From Bacteroidales bacterium (GTDB lineage Bacteria; Bacteroidota; Bacteroidia; Bacteroidales; UBA932), in the NCBI GenBank assembly GCA_016295455.1, contig JAEDLE010000041.1, positions 1-16,210 on the forward strand: a stretch of DNA of 16,210 nt. Reading direction: 5' to 3'. A program made the position numbers and the translations under genes. The stretch's first letter is position 1; every line of letters starts with the position of its first letter. Shown piece by piece: positions 7,274-13,919 of the stretch. Under the pieces are notes generated by a model. The model was not told where the DNA came from, ran no database searches, and saw nothing but the letters and a program-made list of their open reading frames with translations.

Positions 7274-7471
7274 ATGAGTACTAAAAACAAATTTGCTAAC
7301 GCACAGCTCAACGACATCATTGACAACTATAGGGGTGAAACCAGAGATTGGTGGAAACTTGTAAATGAAGATGCCATCTATGAGACTATAGGAGAACATG
7401 AGTTCGAAGTGTATGTACGCCTCTTTGGGGCGGAAGACGCGCACTATAGATGTGTTGGCAAAGCAGTCTAG
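7274..7471 (+). CDS. Small acidic hypothetical protein
   Basis: 65 residues, soluble and acidic, with a Trp-Trp pair (GETRDWWKLVNED) and an aromatic C-terminal half (EHEFEVYVRLFGAEDAHYRC). No family was recognised. ATG 7274 is preferred to the in-frame TTG at 7268. The gene is supported by a strong rho-independent terminator whose stem begins at the last base of its stop codon. It stands alone between minus-strand genes. Because it has its own terminator it is probably transcribed as a single-gene unit. Confidence 0.7.
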   Translation: MSTKNKFANAQLNDIIDNYRGETRDWWKLVNEDAIYETIGEHEFEVYVRLFGAEDAHYRCVGKAV

Positions 7472-7504
7472 GAGGATGCCCCCAAAAGGTCATCCTCCTT
7501 TTTT
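7471..7504 (+). terminator. Rho-independent terminator of the small gene at 7274
   Basis: A perfect 8-base stem, GGAGGATG (7471-7478) with CATCCTCC (7491-7498), a 12-base loop, then a run of six T (7499-7504). Confidence 0.9.
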
Positions 7505-7512
7505 GTCTATTG

Positions 7513-7590
7513 CCCATAAAGGCGGCTCAACCGGAGCCGACATCCGGCAGCTACGATCCGAAGATGCGCGAGCTCGCTGAAATGGCTCAG
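7513..7590 (+). other. Coding-like stretch, possible gene remnant
   Basis: One + frame reads PIKAAQPEPTSGSYDPKMRE followed by LAEMAQSAD with codon use like the neighbouring genes. It has no plausible start and runs into the phosphoesterase 3' end, where the repeat begins at 7591. It may be the tail of a gene cut by recombination at that boundary. The evidence is weak. Confidence 0.25.
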
Positions 7591-8195
7591 TCCGCCGACA
7601 CCGTCAGCGAAAGCACGTTCGGGACATTCAGATTGTCATACCCCTCGTCCATAATTGCGGCATTGGAAAAGACGGTCACCCCGTCGCTGAGGGCTCCGTG
7701 TGACTTGTGAATGTGGCCGAAAAGGTGCAGACGGGGACGTACCACCCGCACTCTCCCGAGCAACTCCCTTGAGCCGTACAGGATGCTTCCGTCCCTGTCG
7801 AGTATGCCGTAGGGAGGAGTATGGGTGACAAGGACATCCGTATCCTCGGGAATGGCGGCATATAGTTGCTCCTGCTTCCCGCTCACGCAGTCCTCCATGA
7901 ACATAGGTACTCCCCAGAAATTTAAGCCCTCTATCTTCACACCGCTGCCGCATAGGTAATGGACGTTGTCATCAAGGCCGTCCAGATGGGCACCGTAAAG
8001 ACAAGCGTCGTGATTGCCGGCGACCAGTACCTTGTGCCTGTAGGGAAGGTCGCAGATCCACTCAAGGAAATCAAGTGTTTCTGCCTCGGATCCCGACATC
8101 GTGAAATCTCCGCTGTGCACGAGGATGTCCGCCTCAGGGAGGTCCCTCAGGCGGCGGTGGACACCGTGGGTGTCGGACATGTGCAGGATTCTCAC
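7587..8195 (-). CDS. Calcineurin-like metallophosphoesterase
   Basis: 202 residues with every metal-binding motif of the MPPED2-like branch of metallophosphoesterases: DTH (8-10), GD (29-30), GNHD (60-63), TH (124-125) and GHIH (160-163). It probably hydrolyses phosphodiester or phosphomonoester bonds in the cytoplasm using two metal ions; the substrate is unknown. GTG 8195 is chosen because it places RILHMSDTH at the N-terminus, as usual in the family, and overlaps the stop of a 23-codon ORF (GTGA). A longer frame back to ATG 8339 runs into the long repeat. Partial copies occur at 11289-11438 (5' part) and 15751-15832 (3' part), so this is the only intact member here. Confidence 0.9.
   Translation of the reverse strand: MRILHMSDTHGVHRRLRDLPEADILVHSGDFTMSGSEAETLDFLEWICDLPYRHKVLVAGNHDACLYGAHLDGLDDNVHYLCGSGVKIEGLNFWGVPMFMEDCVSGKQEQLYAAIPEDTDVLVTHTPPYGILDRDGSILYGSRELLGRVRVVRPRLHLFGHIHKSHGALSDGVTVFSNAAIMDEGYDNLNVPNVLSLTVSAD
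7591..7668. repeat. Direct repeat R1, copy A (78 bases)
   Basis: Matches 15755-15832 in the same orientation with 3 mismatches in 78 and no gaps. It covers the 3' end of the phosphoesterase gene, encoding SNAAIMDEGYDNLN and following residues. Confidence 0.95.
8080..8194. repeat. Repeat R3, copy A (115 bases)
   Basis: Matches 11317-11431 in the same orientation without gaps, with roughly 12 mismatches. It covers the 5' part of the phosphoesterase gene. The lower identity suggests an older duplication than R1 and R2. Confidence 0.9.
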
Positions 8196-8263
8196 AGACC
8201 TGCCTGTTGCTTCAGATAGTGTTCCCTTGAGTTGCCCGATTTGGGTTCTTTCAGCAGTTTCAT
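8192..8263 (-). CDS. Possible 23-residue leader ORF overlapping the phosphoesterase start
   Basis: ATG 8263 to TGA 8194-8192 reads MKLLKEPKSGNSREHYLKQQ plus AGL. Its stop overlaps the GTG start of the phosphoesterase (GTGA), an arrangement that often gives coupled translation. It may equally be the chance tail of a lost gene, since no homolog is recognised and no ribosome binding site is obvious. Confidence 0.3.
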   Translation of the reverse strand: MKLLKEPKSGNSREHYLKQQAGL

Positions 8264-8453
8264 TCAAGATCACACGGAACACAGTGCATTGGGGAAGAAC
8301 ATTGAATGAGACTCTTCTTTCGTCGCAACTCCTTCTCACCTACGCAATGAAGGAGCTCCGGGTGGCCTCCGAGAAGGCCGACAGGGTAATTGTTTGTTTC
8401 CATCGCTGTCTGTTGTTTGAACGCAAAGGAAACACGCTCTGCTGCAATTCTGC

Positions 8454-8472
8454 GGCAGGATTCTCTCCTGCC
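8454..8472. repeat. Inverted repeat just upstream of the cassette promoter
   Basis: GGCAGGA (8454-8460) and TCCTGCC (8466-8472) are perfect 7-base arms around a 5-base loop, ending six bases before the TTG of the promoter. The same element is at 16014-16032. It could be an operator or an upstream terminator; there is no T-run. Confidence 0.5.
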
Positions 8473-8478
8473 ATGTTA

Positions 8479-8502
8479 TTGCAGTGGCATATCCCACATT
8501 TG
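8479..8502 (+). promoter_or_regulatory. Promoter of the small gene at 8519
   Basis: TTG (8479-8481), a 13-base spacer, and CACATTTG (8495-8502), a near match to TAnnTTTG. The TTG continues as TTGCAGTGG, as in three other cassette promoters in this window. Confidence 0.6.
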
Positions 8503-8518
8503 CATCTGGAAGACGAAG

Positions 8519-8695
8519 GTGTCATCAGTCTACCCTTCACTCTTCGTGGATCAGTACACGAGGGTCGGAACCATCCGCGAGGAGCCGGACAAGTGGGGAT
8601 TCTTCCTCACCAAGGATGACGGAGAGGATCACCTCTGCTGCATCCTCAGGGGACGGGATGTGCCGTCTCTCTACAGAGGACGTCTCACTCTTTAA
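8519..8695 (+). CDS. Small hypothetical protein with GTG start
   Basis: 58 residues with many aromatic and charged residues (YTRVGTIREEPDKWGFFLTK, then DDGEDHLCCILRGRDVP). No family was recognised. GTG 8519 is chosen because it lies 16 bases after the predicted -7 box, just where transcription should begin, and no ATG is available in that part of the frame. A purine-rich stretch (GGAAGACGAAG) precedes it. The gene ends just before a strong terminator, so it forms a compact promoter-gene-terminator unit. It occupies the slot that holds the MKH-type ORFs in the other two platform copies. Confidence 0.6.
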   Translation: MSSVYPSLFVDQYTRVGTIREEPDKWGFFLTKDDGEDHLCCILRGRDVPSLYRGRLTL

Positions 8696-8703
8696 TCACA
8701 GAA

Positions 8704-8740
8704 AAGGGATTGCACCACACGATGCAGTCCCTTCCTTTTT
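8704..8740. terminator. Terminator shared by the small gene at 8519 and clpP
   Basis: An 11-base stem (8704-8714 with 8723-8733, one G-T pair) around an 8-base loop, followed by CCTTTTT on the + strand. The minus strand reads TTCT after the stem, so it may also stop clpP transcripts arriving from the right. Confidence 0.85.
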
Positions 8741-8773
8741 GCGGTTCAGGAATTGAAAAGCAAAGCGGCAAGT

Positions 8774-9445
8774 TTATCGTCTCCCGTGGATGACATCCAC
8801 GATGCCGTACTGTCTAGCCTCCTCCGAGGTCATCCAGTAATCACGGTCTACATCCTTCAGGACCTTCTCGATAGGATTGCCGGTGTGGTAGGCCAAAATC
8901 TCGCAGAGGGTCTGCCTGGCCTTGACGATCTCCTCGGCGACGATGTAGATGTCAGAGCATGAGCCTCTGGCTTCTCCGAGAGGCTGATGGATCATCACTT
9001 TGGAGTGCCTGAGGATGGAACGCTTCCCTTCCGCTCCGGCACAGAGCAGGACTGCGCCCATGGAGGCTGCCGTTCCTGTGCAGATGGTTGCCACATCTGG
9101 CTCGATGATCTGCATGGTGTCGTAGATGGCAAGACCACTGGACACGTGACCGCCGGGAGTATTTACATACAGCTTGATGTCCGCCTTGGGGTCAAGAGAC
9201 GAAAGGAAGAGCATCTGTGCCTGGATGATGTTCGCCACGTCATCATCGATCGGGCAGCCAAGAAAGATGATCCTGTCCATCATCAGGCGGCTGAACACGT
9301 CTATCTGGGTGACATTGAGCTTTCGCTCCTCCATCACGCACGGGTTGATAGATGCATTGATGGCTGACGCATAGTCGTATATCTTCAGGGAACTTAGTCC
9401 ACGCCCTCCGACGGCGTACTTCTCGAATTCGTTCATACTTGTCAT
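8774..9445 (-). CDS. clpP: ClpP-type serine peptidase paired with the adjacent AAA+ ATPase
   Basis: 223 residues, the usual ClpP length. The catalytic triad is in standard context: S128 in GTAASMG, H153 in MIHQPLG and D202 in DRDYWM. Other family marks are VFSRLMMDRIIFLG, NTPGGHVSSGLAIYDTMQ and GKRSILRHSKV. ClpP forms a barrel of two heptameric rings that degrades proteins fed by a AAA+ unfoldase. Here the gene starts 3 bases after the stop of the ATPase at 9449 (ATG 9445; ATG 9436 is an alternative), not next to clpX or tig. That suggests an accessory ClpP with its own unfoldase. The gene is intact and of Bacteroidota type. Confidence 0.95.
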   Translation of the reverse strand: MTSMNEFEKYAVGGRGLSSLKIYDYASAINASINPCVMEERKLNVTQIDVFSRLMMDRIIFLGCPIDDDVANIIQAQMLFLSSLDPKADIKLYVNTPGGHVSSGLAIYDTMQIIEPDVATICTGTAASMGAVLLCAGAEGKRSILRHSKVMIHQPLGEARGSCSDIYIVAEEIVKARQTLCEILAYHTGNPIEKVLKDVDRDYWMTSEEARQYGIVDVIHGRR

Positions 9446-9448
9446 GCG

Positions 9449-11236
9449 TTAAAATCCAATAGACTTCCTTGTTGATGCAGGAGAAGCAATCATCTCCTCC
9501 CCGCAGTAAGCCTTGATTTCCTCGAAACCGGGCTGTTCACCATAGAGGATATAGGAAATCTCCCTCTTGCGTGTGATGTTCTCGATCTGGCCACCACTGA
9601 AATCATAGCGGCGTGAAAGCTCTCGGCTCTGCTCCTCTGTGAGTTCAGGGATCATCGACAGCCATATCTTCGACTTCACCTCGGGCTCAGGCTTCTTGAA
9701 CTCGATCTTGTAGAGGAAGCGTCTCTCGAAGGCCTTGTCGAGATTGCCGGTGAGATTGGTGGTCGCGATGAGGATACCATCGAGCTTCTCCATCTCCTGC
9801 AGGATGATGTTCTGGATACTGTTTTCCATCTTGTCGACCGCATTGGTGGCGCCATCCTTCCTGACTCCGAAGATTGCATCGGCTTCGTTGAAAAGCAGGA
9901 TAGGTGCCGTCTTGGCCTTCTCCACCATTGCACGATACCTGTCGAACACACTCTTGACCTGCTTCTCGGACTCACCGACCCAGCAGCTCTTGATCTCCTG
10001 CACGTTTATCGGTACCAGTTCGCGCCCAGTCTGACGAGCAATCTGATAGACGGTCTCAGTCTTTCCAGTTCCCGGGCCACCATAGAAAAGGCAGCTGAAG
10101 CCGGTACGGAGCCCCTTTGACTTGAGACGCTCACAGGTCTGCCTGTACTTCTCATCGGAGAGAAGATCGGTAAGCCTCTGCACCTGGTCCCTTTCAGAAC
10201 TGTTGTAGAAGAGCTCCTTGGCAACGATGTCCTCGATTCTGACGGTCTTGAGAGGGACTCCTCCATTGGTCTCACGGCAACCTCCAATCTCTGCGAAGAG
10301 CCTTTCCTTTACGCTGTCCGCCAGATGGAACTGAGTTGGACTGGCTATGCCATCAATTACTTTGGGTACGGCAATCTCATCTGCAGCTATCTTCAGGGTC
10401 TTTGCCCTGAAGTTACGTTCAAGGTAATGAATCTTGGACTTGTAGTCGACCACATCCTCGAAGTCATGCCAGCAGACATTGTCATCATTCTCGAACTGGT
10501 AGCGGTAGATGAGTGTATAGAGGATCAGTTTGGAGTCATGGTCAGTAAGGCCAAGAGACTTGACTTCATTCACGAAATGGTTCTGCGGATTTGCTTTCAG
10601 CAGATCATCTATCTCCTTTACGAAGTCTTCTTCATAAAGGTCGTCCTCAGTTACTCTATCATAGAGAGTATTGATCATCTCCATGATCTGATCGGTATCC
10701 ATATTCTTCCTATCCTTATCATCGATACGTCCGTGCTTCACCAGAGCATTCACAACGTGCTGGGGAATCTTGATCTCGTTCTCTTTCTCATCACGGCGAA
10801 CAAGCTTCTTATTCTCGAGCGCAGACAGATCGCTCTCGTAAGAATACAGAGTCATTCTAGTCACGCCAAGGTCCTCGGCAAATTCGACCAAGTTCTTTCC
10901 TCTGCGGCAGTTGTGTTCCATCAACATGGAAAAGAGCACGGCCTGCATAGCGGTTATGTCCAGTGATTCAGACACGAAGGCGATGGATTCCTTCGCATCA
11001 GAGAATACATTCTCATTGAAGACATTCTCATCCTCATCTTCCTTAGACTTCACAGTAGTCTTCTTCACAATAACATCCATACATGCAAGAAGATTTCTCT
11101 TCTGCTCCGGTTCATCGAGAACGATCTTACCGTCTTCCTCACGGTACTGCACCTTGTTCTCATCGAGGACTCTCTTCTTGTCCTCCAGGCTGAGTCCTTC
11201 ATCCTCCAGGACTCTCTTCAGTTCTACTGCTTCCAT
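9449..11236 (-). CDS. AAA+ ATPase with HTH-like N-terminal region and C-terminal IGF, probable ClpP partner
   Basis: 595 residues. Residues 1-380 are helical and charged; about 113-145 (LVEFAEDLGVTRMTLYSYES) look like a helix-turn-helix. The AAA+ core has Walker A GGPGTGKT (386-393), Walker B LLFNEADAIF (447-456, Asn in place of the usual Asp), sensor 1 ATTN (491-494), arginine finger ERRF (504-507) and sensor 2 FSGGQIENITRK (546-557). The protein ends SIGF. IGF/LGF tripeptides on ClpX-type unfoldases dock in hydrophobic pockets of ClpP, and clpP follows 3 bases later, so this is plausibly the unfoldase of a private ClpP complex. ATG 11236 is chosen because it follows a matching promoter; the longer frame overlaps a phosphoesterase remnant. 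Confidence 0.88.
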   Translation of the reverse strand: MEAVELKRVLEDEGLSLEDKKRVLDENKVQYREEDGKIVLDEPEQKRNLLACMDVIVKKTTVKSKEDEDENVFNENVFSDAKESIAFVSESLDITAMQAVLFSMLMEHNCRRGKNLVEFAEDLGVTRMTLYSYESDLSALENKKLVRRDEKENEIKIPQHVVNALVKHGRIDDKDRKNMDTDQIMEMINTLYDRVTEDDLYEEDFVKEIDDLLKANPQNHFVNEVKSLGLTDHDSKLILYTLIYRYQFENDDNVCWHDFEDVVDYKSKIHYLERNFRAKTLKIAADEIAVPKVIDGIASPTQFHLADSVKERLFAEIGGCRETNGGVPLKTVRIEDIVAKELFYNSSERDQVQRLTDLLSDEKYRQTCERLKSKGLRTGFSCLFYGGPGTGKTETVYQIARQTGRELVPINVQEIKSCWVGESEKQVKSVFDRYRAMVEKAKTAPILLFNEADAIFGVRKDGATNAVDKMENSIQNIILQEMEKLDGILIATTNLTGNLDKAFERRFLYKIEFKKPEPEVKSKIWLSMIPELTEEQSRELSRRYDFSGGQIENITRKREISYILYGEQPGFEEIKAYCGEEMIASPASTRKSIGF

Positions 11237-11257
11237 ACTGTTCTTCGATTTACAACG

Positions 11258-11281
11258 CAAATGTCGTCCGTGCTTCTGCAA
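11258..11281 (-). promoter_or_regulatory. Promoter of the AAA+ ATPase-clpP operon
   Basis: On the minus strand, TTG (11281-11279), a 13-base spacer and GACATTTG (11265-11258). The -7 box is 21 bases from ATG 11236, giving a leader of only about 10-15 bases. Confidence 0.6.
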
Positions 11282-11288
11282 AAATCTT

Positions 11289-11438
11289 TCATTTGCAGAG
11301 GCCAAATAAGCGCGTCTCTGCCTCGGATCCCGACATCGTGAAATCACCGCTGTGAACGAGGATATCCGCCTCAAGAAGGTTCCTCAGGCGGCGGTGTACC
11401 CCGTGGGTATCGGACAGATGAATGATTCTCAGTTCCAT
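11289..11438 (-). pseudogene. 5' fragment of the metallophosphoesterase gene
   Basis: ATG 11438 opens a 49-residue frame: MELRIIHLSDTHGVHRRLRN, then LLEADILVHSGDFTMSGSEAE, which matches the first 40 residues of the intact phosphoesterase at 7587-8195. After GSEAE it leaves the family (TRLFGLCK) and stops. The DTH and GD metal motifs are present but GNHD, TH and GHIH are gone, so it is inactive. The break near 11316 is where sequence carrying the ATPase promoter begins. Confidence 0.85.
11317..11431. repeat. Repeat R3, copy B (115 bases)
   Basis: Counterpart of 8080-8194, same orientation, no gaps and roughly 12 mismatches. Confidence 0.9.
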
Positions 11439-11592
11439 GGTGTATAGTTAGTGATTTCCGAGATCCTGATGAGCATTTCCTAAAGTGTCATCATTGTACT
11501 CGATTGGTTTCACGGGACAAAGGAAACAGCTTTCTCTGCAAGAATTTGGCAGTCCTAATTATTCCTGAGCAAGCTTCTGTCCTGCCACATTA

Positions 11593-11616
11593 TTGCAGTG
11601 GAGTGTTGCATATTTG
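11593..11616 (+). promoter_or_regulatory. Promoter of the truncated P-loop ORF at 11637
   Basis: TTG (11593-11595), a 13-base spacer and CATATTTG (11609-11616), continuing TTGCAGTGG at the first box. The surrounding 100 bases are a diverged version of repeat R2, with shared pieces such as AAAGGAAACA and TCCTGCCA. Confidence 0.6.
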
Positions 11617-11636
11617 CAGCATAAACACATGGAGCA

Positions 11637-11789
11637 ATGAAACATTCAGGAGATTCATCCCAAGAACAGATGAAGTGGTTCGAAAATATGGAAACCATAA
11701 CCACCGCCTCCAACATACTTGTCGCCGGAGGCCCGAAGCAAGGCAAGAGCACGGCGATAAGAATAATAGTGGATGCCCATCATCATTGA
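11637..11789 (+). pseudogene. Truncated P-loop ATPase, N-terminal fragment
   Basis: A 50-residue frame starting MKHSGDSSQEQMKWFENMET and containing a clear Walker A motif, GGPKQGKST (residues 32-40), then ending AIRIIVDAHHH. Its first 16 residues match the start of the gene at 16082 (MKHYGDLYEQQMKWFE). A P-loop followed by only ten residues cannot form a nucleotide-binding domain, so this is probably the front of a longer ATPase cut off at about 11780. Its end overlaps the converging DUF932-like gene by seven bases, inside an inverted repeat. A functional 50-residue peptide cannot be excluded, since the promoter looks intact. Confidence 0.6.
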
Positions 11790-11800
11790 TAGGCATCCAC
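11769..11800. repeat. Inverted repeat where two converging ORFs end
   Basis: GTGGATGCC (11769-11777) and GGCATCCAC (11792-11800) are perfect 9-base arms around a 14-base loop. Both converging ORFs use an arm to encode Val-Asp-Ala just before their stops. It may act as a terminator hairpin, although neither side has a T-run. Confidence 0.7.
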
Positions 11801-12889
11801 ATAGTTCTTTATGTCCCTTGGACGCATCAGGAAATTATATATCTCGCCCTGAAGTCCTGAACGGCGATTGTCGTTGACATGCCAGTCTGTGTTGTGGGAG
11901 GCATATGCCGTAACTCCATTGTACAGATCCCACACAGTCATGCTCGCAAGAGTCTCGTGAGGGCGCAGCCCTTCCTTCCCGAAGCCTCGCTGCTGGTAGT
12001 AGTTCAACTCCTCATTGTATGGGGCCAGTTCCTTCAATCTTTCCGTTCCTACCATGTAGCGGCTCAACAGTTTGTGCACAAATCCCAGTTCCGACAATGA
12101 CGCACGGGTGTTGATTGCCGTCAGGGCATGCTCACGAAGACGTTCGAATGAACTGTCCAAAGCCGATTCATCTTGCGGCAAGGCGAGCATACACTTTATC
12201 GACGTATCATCCAGTGAGAGCATCTTTGCTTCCACCTGATGCACAGTCTCTATCTGTCCATTGGAGCAGATCAGACGCTCGTAATACCTGCCGAGCTCAA
12301 TCTGACCGAGATTCCATCTGAGGAAATACGAGTTCATCAGGAAATCCTCCCCGTCAGTCACCGCCCGCACATCAGGTACATTGCATCCCATGTGAAGGGT
12401 GACACCGCTGGACAGACTGTCGCCTTGCTCGTACTCCGTCGGGAACATATTGTTCTGGTCCATGAACATCTCGGCGAAGTCGAAGAAGTCGTCAGAGGTT
12501 ATTACGCTGTCCTTCACCGGTATCACATTCACAACGGCCTTCCTTTCAGGGTCTGCCACAAGGGCAACCTTGCTCGGATTGGCTATGGTGCTCGCTGAGG
12601 CGAGGTAGTTCCTAAGGTCCTTCACCCCTTCCTCTCCCCTTGCTTTTGAGACAATCTGTTTCTGGTCACTCCTGAAACCGGACATCTCGTCAAGGGTTTT
12701 TGCGACATTGTCAGTGGCCAACACCTCGGTCCCCATCACCGAGTAGAGATTGCGGGACAGCGGCATGCCGTCGTTCCCGTTATCCTCAAACCGGCCTATG
12801 TATTTGATGGCGGCCCTGTCAACGAGCTTGAACGGCAGCTGACTTTCCGCCGCACGCTCCTTCAGTTCATAGAATTCATTCTGTGTCAT
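11783..12889 (-). CDS. DUF932-like phage/plasmid-type protein
   Basis: 368 residues, soluble. The C-terminal part (TVWDLYNGVTAYASH, followed by an Arg-rich stretch and a short helix) and the central FLMNSYFLRWNLGQIELGRY and ERLICSNGQIE blocks resemble DUF932 proteins found in phages, plasmids and integrated elements. Their biochemical role is not established. ATG 12889 overlaps the stop of the RadA-like gene by four bases (ATGA), so the two are translationally coupled and probably act together. The end lies in an inverted repeat. The family call is by motif resemblance and could be wrong; the gene itself is clear. Confidence 0.75.
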   Translation of the reverse strand: MTQNEFYELKERAAESQLPFKLVDRAAIKYIGRFEDNGNDGMPLSRNLYSVMGTEVLATDNVAKTLDEMSGFRSDQKQIVSKARGEEGVKDLRNYLASASTIANPSKVALVADPERKAVVNVIPVKDSVITSDDFFDFAEMFMDQNNMFPTEYEQGDSLSSGVTLHMGCNVPDVRAVTDGEDFLMNSYFLRWNLGQIELGRYYERLICSNGQIETVHQVEAKMLSLDDTSIKCMLALPQDESALDSSFERLREHALTAINTRASLSELGFVHKLLSRYMVGTERLKELAPYNEELNYYQQRGFGKEGLRPHETLASMTVWDLYNGVTAYASHNTDWHVNDNRRSGLQGEIYNFLMRPRDIKNYVDAYQ

Positions 12890-13818
12890 ACGTTCATGGT
12901 CTTTATGTTGTCAAACAATCTGTCGAACTTTTCCGCATAGCTGCGCATACTGTTGCCTGCCTCCGACTGAAGGCGACGTATCTGCCTGTCCTGATTGAAG
13001 CGTTCCTCGTTGTAAAACACATCCCCGGTCGTGCTGAGATCATAATAGAGTCTCACCCCGACATCGCCCCTTCTGTGCTTGGAGAAGACTGCATAGCGGT
13101 CCGAATAGACGTTCTTCGGGTTCTCCAGCCGCAACTCGAGCATCGCCGTAATTGCGTGCTTGAGACGGTTCGAACCGATGAATGCGCCGTTTTTGGTCAC
13201 TTGCTGGATCGTCAGGAAGGTGGTATTGACACTGCGGCTGTTCTGAGCCTTGTTCTGCTGCTTGATAAGTGAAAGCAGCATGGACTCAGCCTTTTTCTGG
13301 GTTATGTTCTCCTCTTCCTTGACTATGCCCTGCAGTTCATAGAATGAGTCTATTGCGACTATGTCCCATCCCCGGTCAAGGATTTCTGTCAGCGTATGGT
13401 AATTGTGCGTCTGGCAATTATCGTCGAACTCACTTTCCACGAAGAGAATGTCTAAGTCCTGAAACTTCGGGAAACGCTTCACATAGACCGCAAGGTCGAT
13501 CTCGTTCATCTCCGCGCTCACGAAGAGCACACGCACGCCCGGATTTTTCAGTCGGATGTCTGCAAGCATATCCAGGATGATGGTCGTCTTGCCCATGCCC
13601 GGGTCGCCGATGACCATATAGTTCACACCCTTGGGAAGGCCCTTGTAGCTGCAAAGCAGCTCGTCAAGCACCGTTCCTGTGAGGTAATTGCGAAAAAGGG
13701 ACTCATCCAGTTGGATGTCCCTCATCCTTACTATTCTTGCTGGCTTATCTTCCATATCATCCTGTCTGATTCGCTGCAATAATAGAATCCCCCGGTGCAA
13801 TTGCTCGGCAGTCGGCAT
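12886..13818 (-). CDS. RadA/KaiC-like RecA-fold ATPase
   Basis: 310 residues from ATG 13818. The RecA-type core shows Walker A GDPGMGKT (71-78), LFVSAEMNEIDL (98-109) like the post-Walker segment of RadA/KaiC, Walker B DIVAIDSF (152-159) and TKNGAFIGSNRLKHAITAML (208-227). The last resembles the RadA segment where a glycine-rich loop precedes the subunit interface. No RadA zinc finger or Lon-like domain is present, so this is a stand-alone ATPase, possibly acting on DNA or on its coupled DUF932-like partner. ATG 13818 is chosen because it leaves room for the divergent promoter of the PLD gene; an open frame continues to 13908. Confidence 0.85.
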   Translation of the reverse strand: MPTAEQLHRGILLLQRIRQDDMEDKPARIVRMRDIQLDESLFRNYLTGTVLDELLCSYKGLPKGVNYMVIGDPGMGKTTIILDMLADIRLKNPGVRVLFVSAEMNEIDLAVYVKRFPKFQDLDILFVESEFDDNCQTHNYHTLTEILDRGWDIVAIDSFYELQGIVKEEENITQKKAESMLLSLIKQQNKAQNSRSVNTTFLTIQQVTKNGAFIGSNRLKHAITAMLELRLENPKNVYSDRYAVFSKHRRGDVGVRLYYDLSTTGDVFYNEERFNQDRQIRRLQSEAGNSMRSYAEKFDRLFDNIKTMNV

Positions 13819-13877
13819 TCCGTTCAGACTTCCCCGGAATATCGAATTACTGTTCCACTTCTCCACGCATGCATTAC

Positions 13878-13903
13878 TTTGGCAGTGAAAGACGTTATCT
13901 TTG
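13878..13903 (+). promoter_or_regulatory. Promoter of the PLD-like gene
   Basis: TTTG (13878-13881), a 14-base spacer and TATCTTTG (13896-13903), a full TAnnTTTG match. The start codon follows 16 bases later, so the leader is very short. Confidence 0.75.
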
Positions 13904-13919
13904 CACAAATCATCCGACT

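Larger units (their letters stand above)
8302..8504. repeat. Direct repeat R2, copy A (203 bases)
   Basis: Matches 15862-16064 in the same orientation with 5 mismatches in 203 and no gaps. It contains a short inverted repeat and the promoter that fires to the right. It also holds open stretches on both strands, none convincing as a gene. Its conservation alongside R1 shows both were copied together. Confidence 0.95.

Noticed and set aside
8101..8695. + strand ORFs spanning the phosphoesterase 5' region and R2
   Set aside because: They are antisense to the phosphoesterase or depend on reading through the promoter; only the part from GTG 8519 is supported.
10325..10966. + strand ORF of 213 codons
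   Set aside because: Antisense to the AAA+ ATPase; its hydrophobic, Ile/Val-rich reading is what the reverse of acidic helical coding sequence gives.
13819..13908. Upstream extension of the RadA-like gene to 13908
   Set aside because: It would overlap the promoter of the divergent PLD gene, and the extra residues do not resemble the family.
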